The translations under genes were made by a program, and so were the position numbers. From NCBI GenBank assembly GCA_903888815.1, contig CAISVC010000719.1, positions 1 through 8,226 on the forward strand: DNA of 8,226 nt, read 5' to 3'. The stretch comes from an uncultured Fibrobacterota bacterium. Its GTDB lineage: Bacteria; Fibrobacterota; Chitinivibrionia; Chitinivibrionales; Chitinispirillaceae. Under the pieces are notes generated by a model. It searched no databases. It was not told where the DNA came from and was given only the letters and a program-made list of their open reading frames with translations. How positions within the stretch are numbered: the first letter of the stretch is position 1; each line of letters starts with the position of its first letter. Shown here piece by piece: positions 1-7,240 of the stretch.

Positions 1-1221
1 GTCGCCTTTTCTGATCTCAATGGTGCCTCCTCGAGTCGAAGCCACCCTTGCCTGCGCGCTGAGACCGGACTGGCAATTGAGAAAATTCGTTTTGGGGAAT
101 TCGACCCAGTCGCCGTTATGAATTCCGAAGACCGCGTGGCCGCCTTCCGAGCATTGCTGCTGCAGTATCCCCTTCATGTTGAAATAATTCTCTGCCTGTA
201 GCGTGTCGAACGCCTGATACCTGCCCACGCCCCAGGTGCCCGGAGCGGTGATCGAATCGATATCATTGTTATCCCTGAAATGGAGGTACCATAGTCCCGC
301 TTTCCTGAAATAGGCATTTCCGTAAATGCACATATGTGAAGCGATATACCACTGGCCGTTCAGCTGGAATACGCTTCCGTGGCCTGTGCCCTGGCAATAC
401 TTGTAGCCGGAAACAACGCCGCCTTTAAACGTATAGGGACCGGCAAGCGTGGTTGATGTCCCGTACCTGATGACACCGTTCGACGTGGTGCCGTACAGCA
501 GGTAGTAAAGGTTGTTCCGCTTGAAAATAAACGAGGCCTCGGTCATGTTCGTAGCAGCCGGCATGCACAGTCCCACGGCCGGAGAAACAAAACTTCTCAT
601 GTCGGTATTCAGCTGCGCATGCCCGAAACAGTTGGCCCCATACCCTACTCCTCCGGGCTGGCCCCAGGTGAAGTACTTGTTTCCGTTATCTTCGGTAAAG
701 CATGACGGGTCGATATTGGTGACGAGGTAGTTGCCGAGATAGTCGGTAAAACCGGACGTGGGCGAAGTGCTCCGCGCCACCCCCACCCGTGAATTCATGC
801 AGAAATAGAAGTAGTAATAGCCGTTGTAGTAATGCATGTCCGGGGCCCAGCAGGTGTGGTTGTTTATGTCCCAGGTGGCATTGTTTTCGGACAGGATCAC
901 GCCATGATCGGTCCAGTGCACCAGGTCAGTTGACGAATAGCATTTGAAATCGTTTTCCAGCCATGTCGTTACATATTCCGATGAATCATGAGAGGGGTAC
1001 AGATAGGCCGTACCGTTGAACACGCGGATGGACGGGTCAGCATTGCCGTCCCACCAGACAAAAGGATTTCCTGCAAAACACAGCGATGATACGATAATAA
1101 CAATCGCCGATGTACGTGCTGTTATGCTTTCCGTACAGCAACGGACCCTCATAGGTAGCAACATACTTCTTCCGGTTGATACTTCCGACGGCTTACGCCG
1201 GATTCCCTTCAAAATTCGCAT
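1..1221 (-). CDS. GH43 glycosidase with C-terminal CBM6 (3' end outside window)
   Basis: Exported glycosidase of the five-bladed beta-propeller family GH43, whose members are arabinofuranosidases, xylosidases and arabinanases. It is fused to a family 6 carbohydrate-binding module and is open to position 1 (407 codons visible). All three GH43 catalytic carboxylates are visible: the base Asp62 in NADPSI, the pKa-modulating Asp171 in NIDPSCF, and the acid Glu228 in MTEASF. The family WAPD motif (Asp128) and GTGHGSVF (His281) are also present. The CBM6 begins near residue 340 (LQAENYF, then GDWVEF and ARVASTRGGTIEIR) and is cut by the window edge. I chose the ATG at 1221 because GGAGG lies 7 nt upstream. 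This gives a long basic leader (about 37 residues) before the hydrophobic stretch SAIVIIVSSLCFA, with likely signal cleavage after residue 50. In-frame ATGs at 1164 and 1152 would give a more normal signal peptide but have no ribosome binding site. It lies 53 nt after the large GH2 gene and is probably co-transcribed with it. Family assignment is firm; arabinoxylan as substrate is inferred. Confidence 0.9.
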   Translation of the reverse strand, partial: MRILKGIRRKPSEVSTGRSMLLPMRVRCCTESITARTSAIVIIVSSLCFAGNPFVWWDGNADPSIRVFNGTAYLYPSHDSSEYVTTWLENDFKCYSSTDLVHWTDHGVILSENNATWDINNHTCWAPDMHYYNGYYYFYFCMNSRVGVARSTSPTSGFTDYLGNYLVTNIDPSCFTEDNGNKYFTWGQPGGVGYGANCFGHAQLNTDMRSFVSPAVGLCMPAATNMTEASFIFKRNNLYYLLYGTTSNGVIRYGTSTTLAGPYTFKGGVVSGYKYCQGTGHGSVFQLNGQWYIASHMCIYGNAYFRKAGLWYLHFRDNNDIDSITAPGTWGVGRYQAFDTLQAENYFNMKGILQQQCSEGGHAVFGIHNGDWVEFPKTNFLNCQSGLSAQARVASTRGGTIEIRKGD

Positions 1222-1228
1222 TATTCCC

Positions 1229-1233
1229 CCTCC
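1229..1233 (-). promoter_or_regulatory. Strong ribosome binding site for the GH43-CBM6 gene
   Basis: On the minus strand the sequence reads AAGGTGGAGGGGGAATAATG. GGAGG sits 7 nt before the ATG at 1221. This decides the start in favour of 1221 over the internal ATGs at 1164 and 1152, which lack a comparable site. Confidence 0.75.
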
Positions 1234-1274
1234 ACCTTCCCCGTAAAGTAACGAAAAAGATTTCGGCTTTGGTT

Positions 1275-4200
1275 TCATTCCATCAGCATGACATTTTTCT
1301 GAACCGTGACTGCGCCGGATTTAATGACAGCGCAGTAAACGCCGACCGCGCAATCCTTTGCCTCCACGACGAAACCTGTTTTCCCGGATATACGGATATT
1401 TTTAACAATCCTTCCGTTCATCGCAACGAGCATACATTGTGACGGAGTGCTTTTGTTCAGGTTTTCAAACACGATGGTATGCCCGGACGTCCGTATCACC
1501 GGCATGCAAACGGCACCCCCCCGCAGAGACGCTTTGCCTTCGGGTTTGACCCCGGTCGGCGGTGGGGTTATAACAATGACTGTTTTCTGACCCGGAGTCA
1601 GACTGCCTGTCGAAGCGGTCATGGTGACCGTTCCCGCTGCCAGCCCGGCCTGTAGCAAATACGCCAGTTGTCCCCCTTCAACCGTGACACTGCCGCTTGC
1701 CTGGGGCCCGGCCGAACCGCAGATCACTCTGCCCGCGCCGCTGGCAGTGACGTTAACCGTGTTCGCGGCCGAAGGCACGACCATTCCGTTGGCATCAACC
1801 ACCGAAACGACAATCCGGGCGATGTCGGTGCCGTCAGCAAAGAGCGTATCGGTGTCGGACCAGAGTAAAACTCTGGCTGCGGTCCCCGGGCGGTATAACG
1901 TCTGCGTCGCCCTGACCGTGCCGCCGATCCTGCCGTCGGCGCGAAGGGTACCGGGTGAAGCGTAATTTATGCTGAAAATTATGGGTGGATGGGCAAGCGA
2001 CATACCGGCATCGTTTCCATTCGAAGCCGGGTTCGCAGCTTCCTGACTGTCCGCGGTCGCTGTCTTGCCAAGAGCGACATTCACGCCGCCGCTGAACACT
2101 TTGAAATTATAGAAACTTGCCCAGTTGCCGGTGCCGAGGCCGGTTACGGTTATCCGGACATAGCGGACGTTGCTCGCGGTAAAGGGGTCGTTCTGTACCT
2201 GGGCGGTGCTGGTGTTTGCGGTTTTGTCAACCGCTAGTGTCCAAGTTGTGTTGTCGGGAGAGGTCTCGACTCTGTACTGGTACACGCTTCCCGCCTGTTC
2301 CCACATGACTTCGGTACCGGTGATATTGTAGCTTGCGCCGAGATCGACCTTCCACCAGTGGCCGGTATTGGCATCGGCCGCACACCAGCGGGTCGAAGTA
2401 TTAGCCGGATCCGGCGATTTGATCCCCTGCGAGACGCCGTTAACGAATAATTCGACCTCATCACAGTTGGTCAGGACCTTGATAGTCTGCGAGCTCGGCA
2501 TGGTATAGTTCGATATGCTTTCCATGAACACCATTGGGTTCCTTGAACCGTCGTAGTTGTCGGCGGCCGACTGGCTCTGATAGAAGTAATAGGCGAACTT
2601 AGGGATGCGGAAAAGGTCGGACACGCCATGATAGGCGACACCGCTTTCGTGGTTAAAAAGGGTGTTGTAATCAAACGCACACCAAGCCGAGGAGCCCGCC
2701 ACCCAGTTGCGTGTCCTGGCTTCAGCGGTCATGGCTTCATGACGCCGGCTGTGCTCGATCAGCGTTACTTCTGCATCGTACCGGTGGGTGGGATAGGTAT
2801 GCCCCGTATGTTCGCTGTTGATATACCCCAGGCTGCCCGGATCAGGATTTGAGGTGGGAAGCGGCGGGGTGAAATAGTTGTTTCCATAGATATCAAAAGG
2901 ATTAGTCGCGGTCTGATAATTCCGACCCGTGGTGGTATAATGGGAGGAGTCTTCGCTTTTTGCAGCGGCTTCGCTGTTGTTTTCAAGATCATTGTCCTGT
3001 CCGCCTTCATTGAGCCCTATACCCCACACGATAATGCTCGGATGGTTGCGGTCCCGTCTGATCATGTCCCGGATATCTTGATAATGGCGCTGCTTCCATG
3101 ACGCCGGAAGAGTCCACCCCATCCAGGTCGGCACCTCTTCCCACATCAGGATGCCCAATTCATCGCAGGCATCGACAAACGCCGGATCCTGGGGATAGTG
3201 CGAGAGCCGGATAAAATTACAGCCCATTGCTTTGAGCACCCTGGCGTCGCGATACTGGGCACGGTTCGGCAGCGCATGACCTATGTACGGAAAGGTCTCG
3301 TGGCGATTGGTACCCAGAAGTTTTAGCCCGGTACCATTGAGGAAAAAGCCGTTTGTGACATTGAACAGGATGCTTCTGATGCCGAAGCGGGTCGTATAGG
3401 TATCGACCAGCGTCGTGTTATCGTAGACCTCCGAGTTTGCCCGGTATAACGTCGGGCTGGTCGGCGACCAGAGCGCAGGGCTCGGCACCGTAAGGTTCTG
3501 CGTAAAGGTGTAGGTGGCGCCGGCGGCAATGCTCTGGGTTGTCTGCGCAGAGGTGATCACGGCGTTGTTTTTGTCAACAATCGTGGTCCTGAGCACGCAT
3601 GATCTGGCGGTTGTGTACTCATTTCTCACCACGGTCTTCACCCTCACGGAGGCGCTTGATGCGGAAACCGCCGGGGTTGTGATAAACGTGCCGCCGCCCG
3701 GCGCACTGGCTCCTGAGAGAGGATCCGGAACGTAAAGCAAGTCGGTGATAATCAGATTAACGTCGCGATGCAAACCCCCGAACAGGCAATAATCAATGTC
3801 GGAGCCGTCGGGTTTTTCCGGAGGAACATCGGTCTGATAGGTATTGTCCAATCTCACTGCCACGACATTGCTGCTGCCGACGGTAACAGCGGCGGTGATG
3901 TCGATCGTGAACGGCGTAAATCCGCCGTAATGCGTCGAGACCAAGGTTCCATTAACATATACCTGAGCAACGGTCATTGCTCCTTCAAACCCGAGAAACA
4001 CCTTTTTACCTGCAGCAGACGCATCAACGGTGAAACTTTTCCGGTACCAGCCGATGCCGCGATAAAATGAAGCGTAATGATAATCGGTGCATTGAAACGT
4101 ATGCGGAACGCACACACTCTGCCACGCCCCGTCATTATATGTCGTATTCTGAGCGCCGCTCACATCACCCAGGTTGAATTTCCAGTTGAGATTGAGGCTT

Positions 4201-4301
4201 TGAACGGTGCGGGCCGAAAGGGGCGAAAAAAACACGGCACACAGTGCCATGCTTAAAAAACAGACAATGATCACGTGATGCCGAGATTTGCGGACTTTCA
4301 T
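1275..4301 (-). CDS. Multidomain GH2 (beta-galactosidase-like) with inserted discoidin module
   Basis: Exported GH2 glycosidase of 1008 residues, probably a beta-galactosidase-type exo-enzyme. The signal peptide is residues 1-30 (basic MKVRKSRHH, a hydrophobic core, then SPLSA). Next come the GH2 jelly-roll (about 31-185, with FYRGIGWYRKSF and LFGGLHRDV), an Ig-like domain (about 210-310) and the TIM barrel (about 312-580). The acid/base is Glu432 in WGIGLNEGG and the likely nucleophile is Glu497 in INSEHTGH; both are intact. A DUF4982-like domain starts near 600 (KVLTNCDEVELFVNG). It is interrupted at about 630-767 by a discoidin-like module (RWCAADANTGHWW, YRVETSPDNTTW) in permuted order, then resumes at LAHPPIIFSINYASPGTLRADG. 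A GH2 C-terminal Ig-like domain follows (about 810-912, FADGTDIARIVVSVVDANG), then a proline linker and a T9SS-like terminal domain (about 935-1008). I chose ATG 4301 over 4331 because AAGGAGG lies 5 nt upstream. It is first in its transcription unit, ahead of GH43-CBM6. Exact substrate is unknown. Confidence 0.92.
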   Translation of the reverse strand: MKVRKSRHHVIIVCFLSMALCAVFFSPLSARTVQSLNLNWKFNLGDVSGAQNTTYNDGAWQSVCVPHTFQCTDYHYASFYRGIGWYRKSFTVDASAAGKKVFLGFEGAMTVAQVYVNGTLVSTHYGGFTPFTIDITAAVTVGSSNVVAVRLDNTYQTDVPPEKPDGSDIDYCLFGGLHRDVNLIITDLLYVPDPLSGASAPGGGTFITTPAVSASSASVRVKTVVRNEYTTARSCVLRTTIVDKNNAVITSAQTTQSIAAGATYTFTQNLTVPSPALWSPTSPTLYRANSEVYDNTTLVDTYTTRFGIRSILFNVTNGFFLNGTGLKLLGTNRHETFPYIGHALPNRAQYRDARVLKAMGCNFIRLSHYPQDPAFVDACDELGILMWEEVPTWMGWTLPASWKQRHYQDIRDMIRRDRNHPSIIVWGIGLNEGGQDNDLENNSEAAAKSEDSSHYTTTGRNYQTATNPFDIYGNNYFTPPLPTSNPDPGSLGYINSEHTGHTYPTHRYDAEVTLIEHSRRHEAMTAEARTRNWVAGSSAWCAFDYNTLFNHESGVAYHGVSDLFRIPKFAYYFYQSQSAADNYDGSRNPMVFMESISNYTMPSSQTIKVLTNCDEVELFVNGVSQGIKSPDPANTSTRWCAADANTGHWWKVDLGASYNITGTEVMWEQAGSVYQYRVETSPDNTTWTLAVDKTANTSTAQVQNDPFTASNVRYVRITVTGLGTGNWASFYNFKVFSGGVNVALGKTATADSQEAANPASNGNDAGMSLAHPPIIFSINYASPGTLRADGRIGGTVRATQTLYRPGTAARVLLWSDTDTLFADGTDIARIVVSVVDANGMVVPSAANTVNVTASGAGRVICGSAGPQASGSVTVEGGQLAYLLQAGLAAGTVTMTASTGSLTPGQKTVIVITPPPTGVKPEGKASLRGGAVCMPVIRTSGHTIVFENLNKSTPSQCMLVAMNGRIVKNIRISGKTGFVVEAKDCAVGVYCAVIKSGAVTVQKNVMLME

Positions 4302-4306
4302 GGAAT

Positions 4307-4313
4307 CCTCCTT
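4307..4313 (-). promoter_or_regulatory. Ribosome binding site deciding the start of the large GH2
   Basis: AAGGAGG on the minus strand lies 5 nt before the ATG at 4301. The in-frame ATG at 4331 has only a GCAGG touching it. The protein starting at 4301 also opens directly with a standard signal peptide. Confidence 0.75.
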
Positions 4314-4335
4314 GTTTTTAAATGGTTTCATCCTG

Positions 4336-4365
4336 CAAATAAATGGACCTACACACAGTTGTCAA
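4336..4365 (-). promoter_or_regulatory. Possible sigma-70-type promoter for the large GH2 / GH43-CBM6 unit
   Basis: A perfect -35 box TTGACA (minus strand, 4365-4360) is followed after 18 nt by TATTTG (4341-4336), a weak -10 matching three of six consensus bases. It lies about 35 nt upstream of the GH2 start codon, leaving a short leader. The position, at the head of a gene after a gap of 276 nt, supports a promoter, but the -10 box is poor. Confidence 0.3.
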
Positions 4366-4378
4366 TAATATAAATCAT

Positions 4379-4392
4379 GTGGCCACTGTGGC
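4379..4392. promoter_or_regulatory. Short dyad, possible operator upstream of the GH2 promoter
   Basis: Two overlapping perfect palindromes occur here: GTGGCCAC (4379-4386) and GCCAC-T-GTGGC (4382-4392). They sit 13 to 27 nt upstream of the TTGACA box, where an activator or repressor of a sugar-utilisation operon could bind. No regulator gene is in the window, so the role is inferred from position and symmetry only. Confidence 0.3.
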
Positions 4393-4460
4393 GTTTTGCT
4401 CTGTGAAATACACCTCTTTTCTGAAATCAACAAAATATTATTAACGTCTTTTGATAGTCT

Positions 4461-4487
4461 CCTGCGTTGATACAGAGCACCTGCGTT
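4461..4487. repeat. 8-bp direct repeat AACGCAGG, 19 bp apart
   Basis: CCTGCGTT occurs at 4461-4468 and again at 4480-4487 (AACGCAGG on the coding strand), a 19-bp start-to-start spacing close to two helical turns. Direct half-sites of this type are used by AraC-type and hybrid two-component regulators. The repeat is about 100 nt upstream of the putative -35 box. It could also be chance. Confidence 0.3.
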
Positions 4488-4522
4488 CCGGTCGCTTTTG
4501 CGTGTTTCTTCTCCAGCGGAAT

Positions 4523-4571
4523 AATCGGCACCTCTTGCTTCCCCTATTATAACTATAATATAGAGCCGATT
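4523..4571. repeat. Inverted repeat just after the glycosyltransferase stop codon
   Basis: AATCGGC (4523-4529) pairs with GCCGATT (4565-4571), and the loop itself contains the palindrome TATTATA-AC-TATAATA (4545-4560). It begins about 6 nt after the GT2 stop codon, so it may form a 3'-end hairpin. On the minus strand it is not followed by a T-run, so it is not a convincing intrinsic terminator. The T-rich side (TGTTTTTC) is on the plus strand, where there is no gene. Confidence 0.3.
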
Positions 4572-4577
4572 TGTTTT

Positions 4578-5315
4578 TCAAGCTTGCTTTTCAACATGTG
4601 CAAGCAATCTCCTCGCACGGATGCACGCCGCAATCCCGCGCATGAACCTGCCGCGCATGAGCCTGTAGTTGCTTTTTCCTGAAGTTCTCTGGCGGTGATG
4701 CACCTCTGCTTCTCCTACACGAAAACCTTTGCGGCGGGCGAACACCGGGTGGAAGAAAAATTCGCACCCGAACAGGCAGCCATCTATCGGCTGAAACGCT
4801 GCAACGCACTCCTTCCGCATAATTCTGAACGTGCAGCCGCTGTCGGTGATTGAATCTCCGGTGATCCAGTTGCGAAAGGCATTGGCGATTTTCGAGCACA
4901 CGCGCCGTGCCAAACCATCGCTCCTGTTCTTCCGTATGCCGCAAAGCATGTCATACGAAACCATCTTTTCCAGTAACTTCGGAATATCCGCCGGATCATG
5001 TTGCAGGTCCGCGTCCATGGTAACGATCAAAGCTCCCTGCGCGGCAGTCATTCCCCTCATGAGCGCTTTCGATTGCCCGGACCTGACCGACTGTGTGAGA
5101 AGATTAATATTGACAAGAAAAGATGAGGAACTCAAGAAATTTTTAGCATCTTGGATCACGGCAATGCTTTTATCGTCGGAAGCGTCATCAACAACGATGA
5201 TTTCATAAGGCTTCCGGATGGTGTTTTCGAAAACAGCGGCAATTTCCTTGATAAGAACGCCGATATTATTCTCTTCATTATGAACAGAAAGGACAATTGA
5301 AATATCCGTTTGCAT
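4578..5315 (-). CDS. Family 2 glycosyltransferase (dolichyl-phosphate mannosyltransferase-like)
   Basis: Predicted cytosolic or peripheral inner-membrane inverting glycosyltransferase of 245 residues. It likely moves a sugar from a nucleotide donor to a polyprenyl phosphate or other acceptor. The GT-A fold is clear: ISIVLSVHNEENNI at the N-terminus, the nucleotide-binding strand EIIVVDDASDD (residues 38-48), the metal-binding DxD in MDADLQHDP (Asp101, Asp103), the DPM1-like region LARRVCSKIANAFRNWITGD (135-154) with DSGCTFRIMRKE (158-169), and the HHRQRTSGKSNY motif (206-217). There are no C-terminal membrane helices, unlike ArnC/GtrB-type relatives. The ATG at 5315 lies 3 nt after the TAG stop of the upstream GH2 and has no visible Shine-Dalgarno sequence, so translation is probably coupled to the GH2. 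Donor and acceptor are unknown. A role in surface glycan or protein glycosylation is possible but not shown. Confidence 0.88.
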   Translation of the reverse strand: MQTDISIVLSVHNEENNIGVLIKEIAAVFENTIRKPYEIIVVDDASDDKSIAVIQDAKNFLSSSSFLVNINLLTQSVRSGQSKALMRGMTAAQGALIVTMDADLQHDPADIPKLLEKMVSYDMLCGIRKNRSDGLARRVCSKIANAFRNWITGDSITDSGCTFRIMRKECVAAFQPIDGCLFGCEFFFHPVFARRKGFRVGEAEVHHRQRTSGKSNYRLMRGRFMRGIAACIRARRLLAHVEKQA

Positions 5316-5318
5316 ATG

Positions 5319-7151
5319 CTATTGTTTCACTGCTGCGGTATTGTTTTCTGCGGCAAACCGGTCGCGGAACGAGGCATAGCGCTCTTTAACGATAGAACAG
5401 GAAAGTTTCTTTTCCCGGTCGCCGGTCACAATGCCGCAGCTGTTGAGGCCCGCCGGCATGTCTGCCGTGCGTGTTTTGTTCGCGTACGCCATATAATCGG
5501 CGTAGGCCCACACCACCATACCATTGACATACGCACGTTTGTCCCAGATGGAGTCCATGTGCGATTGAATATAGAGCGCCTGGTGGTCTTCGCTGATATC
5601 CTTTGCGATAAGGCTCGTTACCATTCCCGCAAGCCTGGAATGGGGGTTCCTGAAGCCCAGTTTCGCCTGCGCTCCCAGCTCCGAGACAAGCACCGGCTTG
5701 CCGGGCCAGTCCCTGTTTATTCTGTCAAGCATTGTCGCCAGCATGCCGAGCGACGCCAGTTCCCAGCCGAAATACTCGTTGACGGCGATCACGTCAACGT
5801 GCGAAAACGCCTTATCCCAGATATAATAGTAACTGCAGAAGGTCATGAGGCGGGAAGGGTCTGCTTTCTTTACTTCTGCGGAAACGGCGCCCACATAATC
5901 GGCAACCGAGGTTTTATAACTGGCAAACTGGTTGCCCAGCGACCACATGCAGATACAGGTATAATTGCCATGCGCCGCGATCAGGCTTTTCATGTATGCG
6001 GAGCCGTAGTCCCGTCCGTATTTACTTCCAAGAAACCGTGCATCCGTCTTCCATGCCGGAACTTCGTCCATGACCAGCAGGCCGAGGCTGTCGCACAGCT
6101 CATAGATGTCGCGGTGCTGCGGGAAATGGGCGATCCGTAAAAAATTCACCGCGAGCGATTTCAAATCGTTCAGGTCACGGAGCCGGTCATCACGGGTAAG
6201 CAGAGGGCCTTTATTGCCATAAACATCATGTCTGCCTATTCCGCGCAGATAATAAGGATTTCCGTTCAGGTACAGCTTTGTTTTCCGGGCCGTAAGCTGG
6301 CAGAAACCCCGCAGCAGCCTGAGGGTGTCGCCTGCCGTTCCCTTGAAAAACGGCACCATCAAAAAATCATACCGGAAAGGGGTCTCCGGAGTCCACCCCC
6401 GGATGCCGCCAATACGCAGCAGCGTATCCGTTCCGCGTATGGTTGCTTTACACTGCGGAAGCTGCCTGTCCGGCGGAACAATTGCCAGGGCAACGCTGTC
6501 CCACAGAACCTGCGCCGGTTTGAGTGAAAGGTGAAGGTTAAAAGTGTCTTTATTGTAATGAATGGTGCGGATTTCCGCACTGTCGATCCGTTGCTTTGAC
6601 CGGGCTGAGAGAAAAACCTCGCGGATTATTCCCCCATACCTCCACCAGCCCCTGGCGTTATGATCCGGGATCTGCCGGGGCAGGAGACGGTTGTCTACCC
6701 GGACTGCAAGGCGAATATGCGTTTTTCCATTGATAAACGGCGTGAGATTAACGCTGAAAGGCAGATAAGCGAAGCTGTTTTCCGCTGCGGAAACACCGTC
6801 CACAAATATCTTTGATCGTAAACATACACCTTCGAAGTCAAGAAAAATGTCTTTGTCAAGAAACAAACGGGAAATTTCAATGTCCCGGAAATACCAGCCA
6901 AACCCTTCTGTCGGTTTCTTGCGTATACTGTCGTATGGAAACATATGAGGCAGCGTCACGGTTTCATATGCCTGTACAGCATTGGTAAGCGGAAATACAC
7001 TGCTTGAATCTTTTCCGGAAAAATGAAATTTCCAGCTGCTGTCGAGGGGGATGGTGGCAGCACCGTCGCTGCCGCTGAAGCTGAAGAGCGGGCATGAAAT
7101 CAGAAGAAACGACAGGAATACAGGTACCGGCAAGAATCTTGTAAGGTTCAT
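5319..7151 (-). CDS. GH2 beta-glucuronidase-like protein with acid/base Glu replaced by Gln
   Basis: Exported GH2 protein of 610 residues, similar in size and layout to beta-glucuronidases: jelly-roll (about 35-185, GFGWYFRDIEI and GWWRYGGIIREVFL), Ig-like domain (about 190-280), then a TIM barrel to the end. The nucleophile is present (Glu491 in VLVSELGAQ), as is the VNEYFGWE loop matching the NRYYGW region of UidA. The acid/base position, normally the Glu of a WSLGNE-type motif, reads MWSLGNQFAS: Gln408, codon CAG at 5930-5928. As encoded, catalysis should be strongly reduced, or work on special substrates. I preferred the ATG at 7151 because it opens with a clean signal peptide (MNLTRFLPVPVFLSFLLISC) that contains a possible lipobox LISC at Cys20. 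An in-frame GTG at 7208 and ATG at 7193 would add a polar extension; none of the three has a good ribosome binding site. It is 89 nt after the GH43 and overlaps no gene. Confidence 0.88.
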   Translation of the reverse strand: MNLTRFLPVPVFLSFLLISCPLFSFSGSDGAATIPLDSSWKFHFSGKDSSSVFPLTNAVQAYETVTLPHMFPYDSIRKKPTEGFGWYFRDIEISRLFLDKDIFLDFEGVCLRSKIFVDGVSAAENSFAYLPFSVNLTPFINGKTHIRLAVRVDNRLLPRQIPDHNARGWWRYGGIIREVFLSARSKQRIDSAEIRTIHYNKDTFNLHLSLKPAQVLWDSVALAIVPPDRQLPQCKATIRGTDTLLRIGGIRGWTPETPFRYDFLMVPFFKGTAGDTLRLLRGFCQLTARKTKLYLNGNPYYLRGIGRHDVYGNKGPLLTRDDRLRDLNDLKSLAVNFLRIAHFPQHRDIYELCDSLGLLVMDEVPAWKTDARFLGSKYGRDYGSAYMKSLIAAHGNYTCICMWSLGNQFASYKTSVADYVGAVSAEVKKADPSRLMTFCSYYYIWDKAFSHVDVIAVNEYFGWELASLGMLATMLDRINRDWPGKPVLVSELGAQAKLGFRNPHSRLAGMVTSLIAKDISEDHQALYIQSHMDSIWDKRAYVNGMVVWAYADYMAYANKTRTADMPAGLNSCGIVTGDREKKLSCSIVKERYASFRDRFAAENNTAAVKQ

Positions 7152-7240
7152 TACGTGCGTTCGGAAGCCGCTGATGGAAGCACTGGAGCACATTGACTCG
7201 GAAATCACTATCGCTGGTAAAATAGAATCCGGAAGGTAAG

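Noticed and set aside
1222..1274. Possible hairpin CGAAA-TCTT-TTTCG between the large GH2 and GH43-CBM6
   Set aside because: The stem is only 5 bp and mostly A/T, and no T-run follows, so it is not a credible terminator; the two genes are more likely co-transcribed.
4467..4682. Plus-strand frame of 71 codons covering the intergenic region
   Set aside because: It runs into the antisense of the GT2 gene, has no Shine-Dalgarno sequence and gives no recognisable protein.
5775..5777. Glu in VNEYFGWE as a substitute acid/base for the smaller GH2
   Set aside because: This segment aligns with the NRYYGW loop of beta-glucuronidases, about 50 residues after the acid/base position, and similar NEYFGW sequences occur in enzymes that also keep the normal Glu.
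5310..6140. Long open frame of 276 codons on the plus strand
   Set aside because: It lies fully antisense to the GH2 gene with its catalytic motifs. Its translation is rich in His, Arg and Cys with no recognisable domain, and no ribosome binding site precedes it; it mirrors the coding strand's codon bias.
5319..7208. GTG at 7208 as the start of the smaller GH2
   Set aside because: It would put 19 polar residues in front of a complete signal peptide and has no ribosome binding site. The ATG at 7151 is preferred, although it too lacks a clear Shine-Dalgarno sequence.
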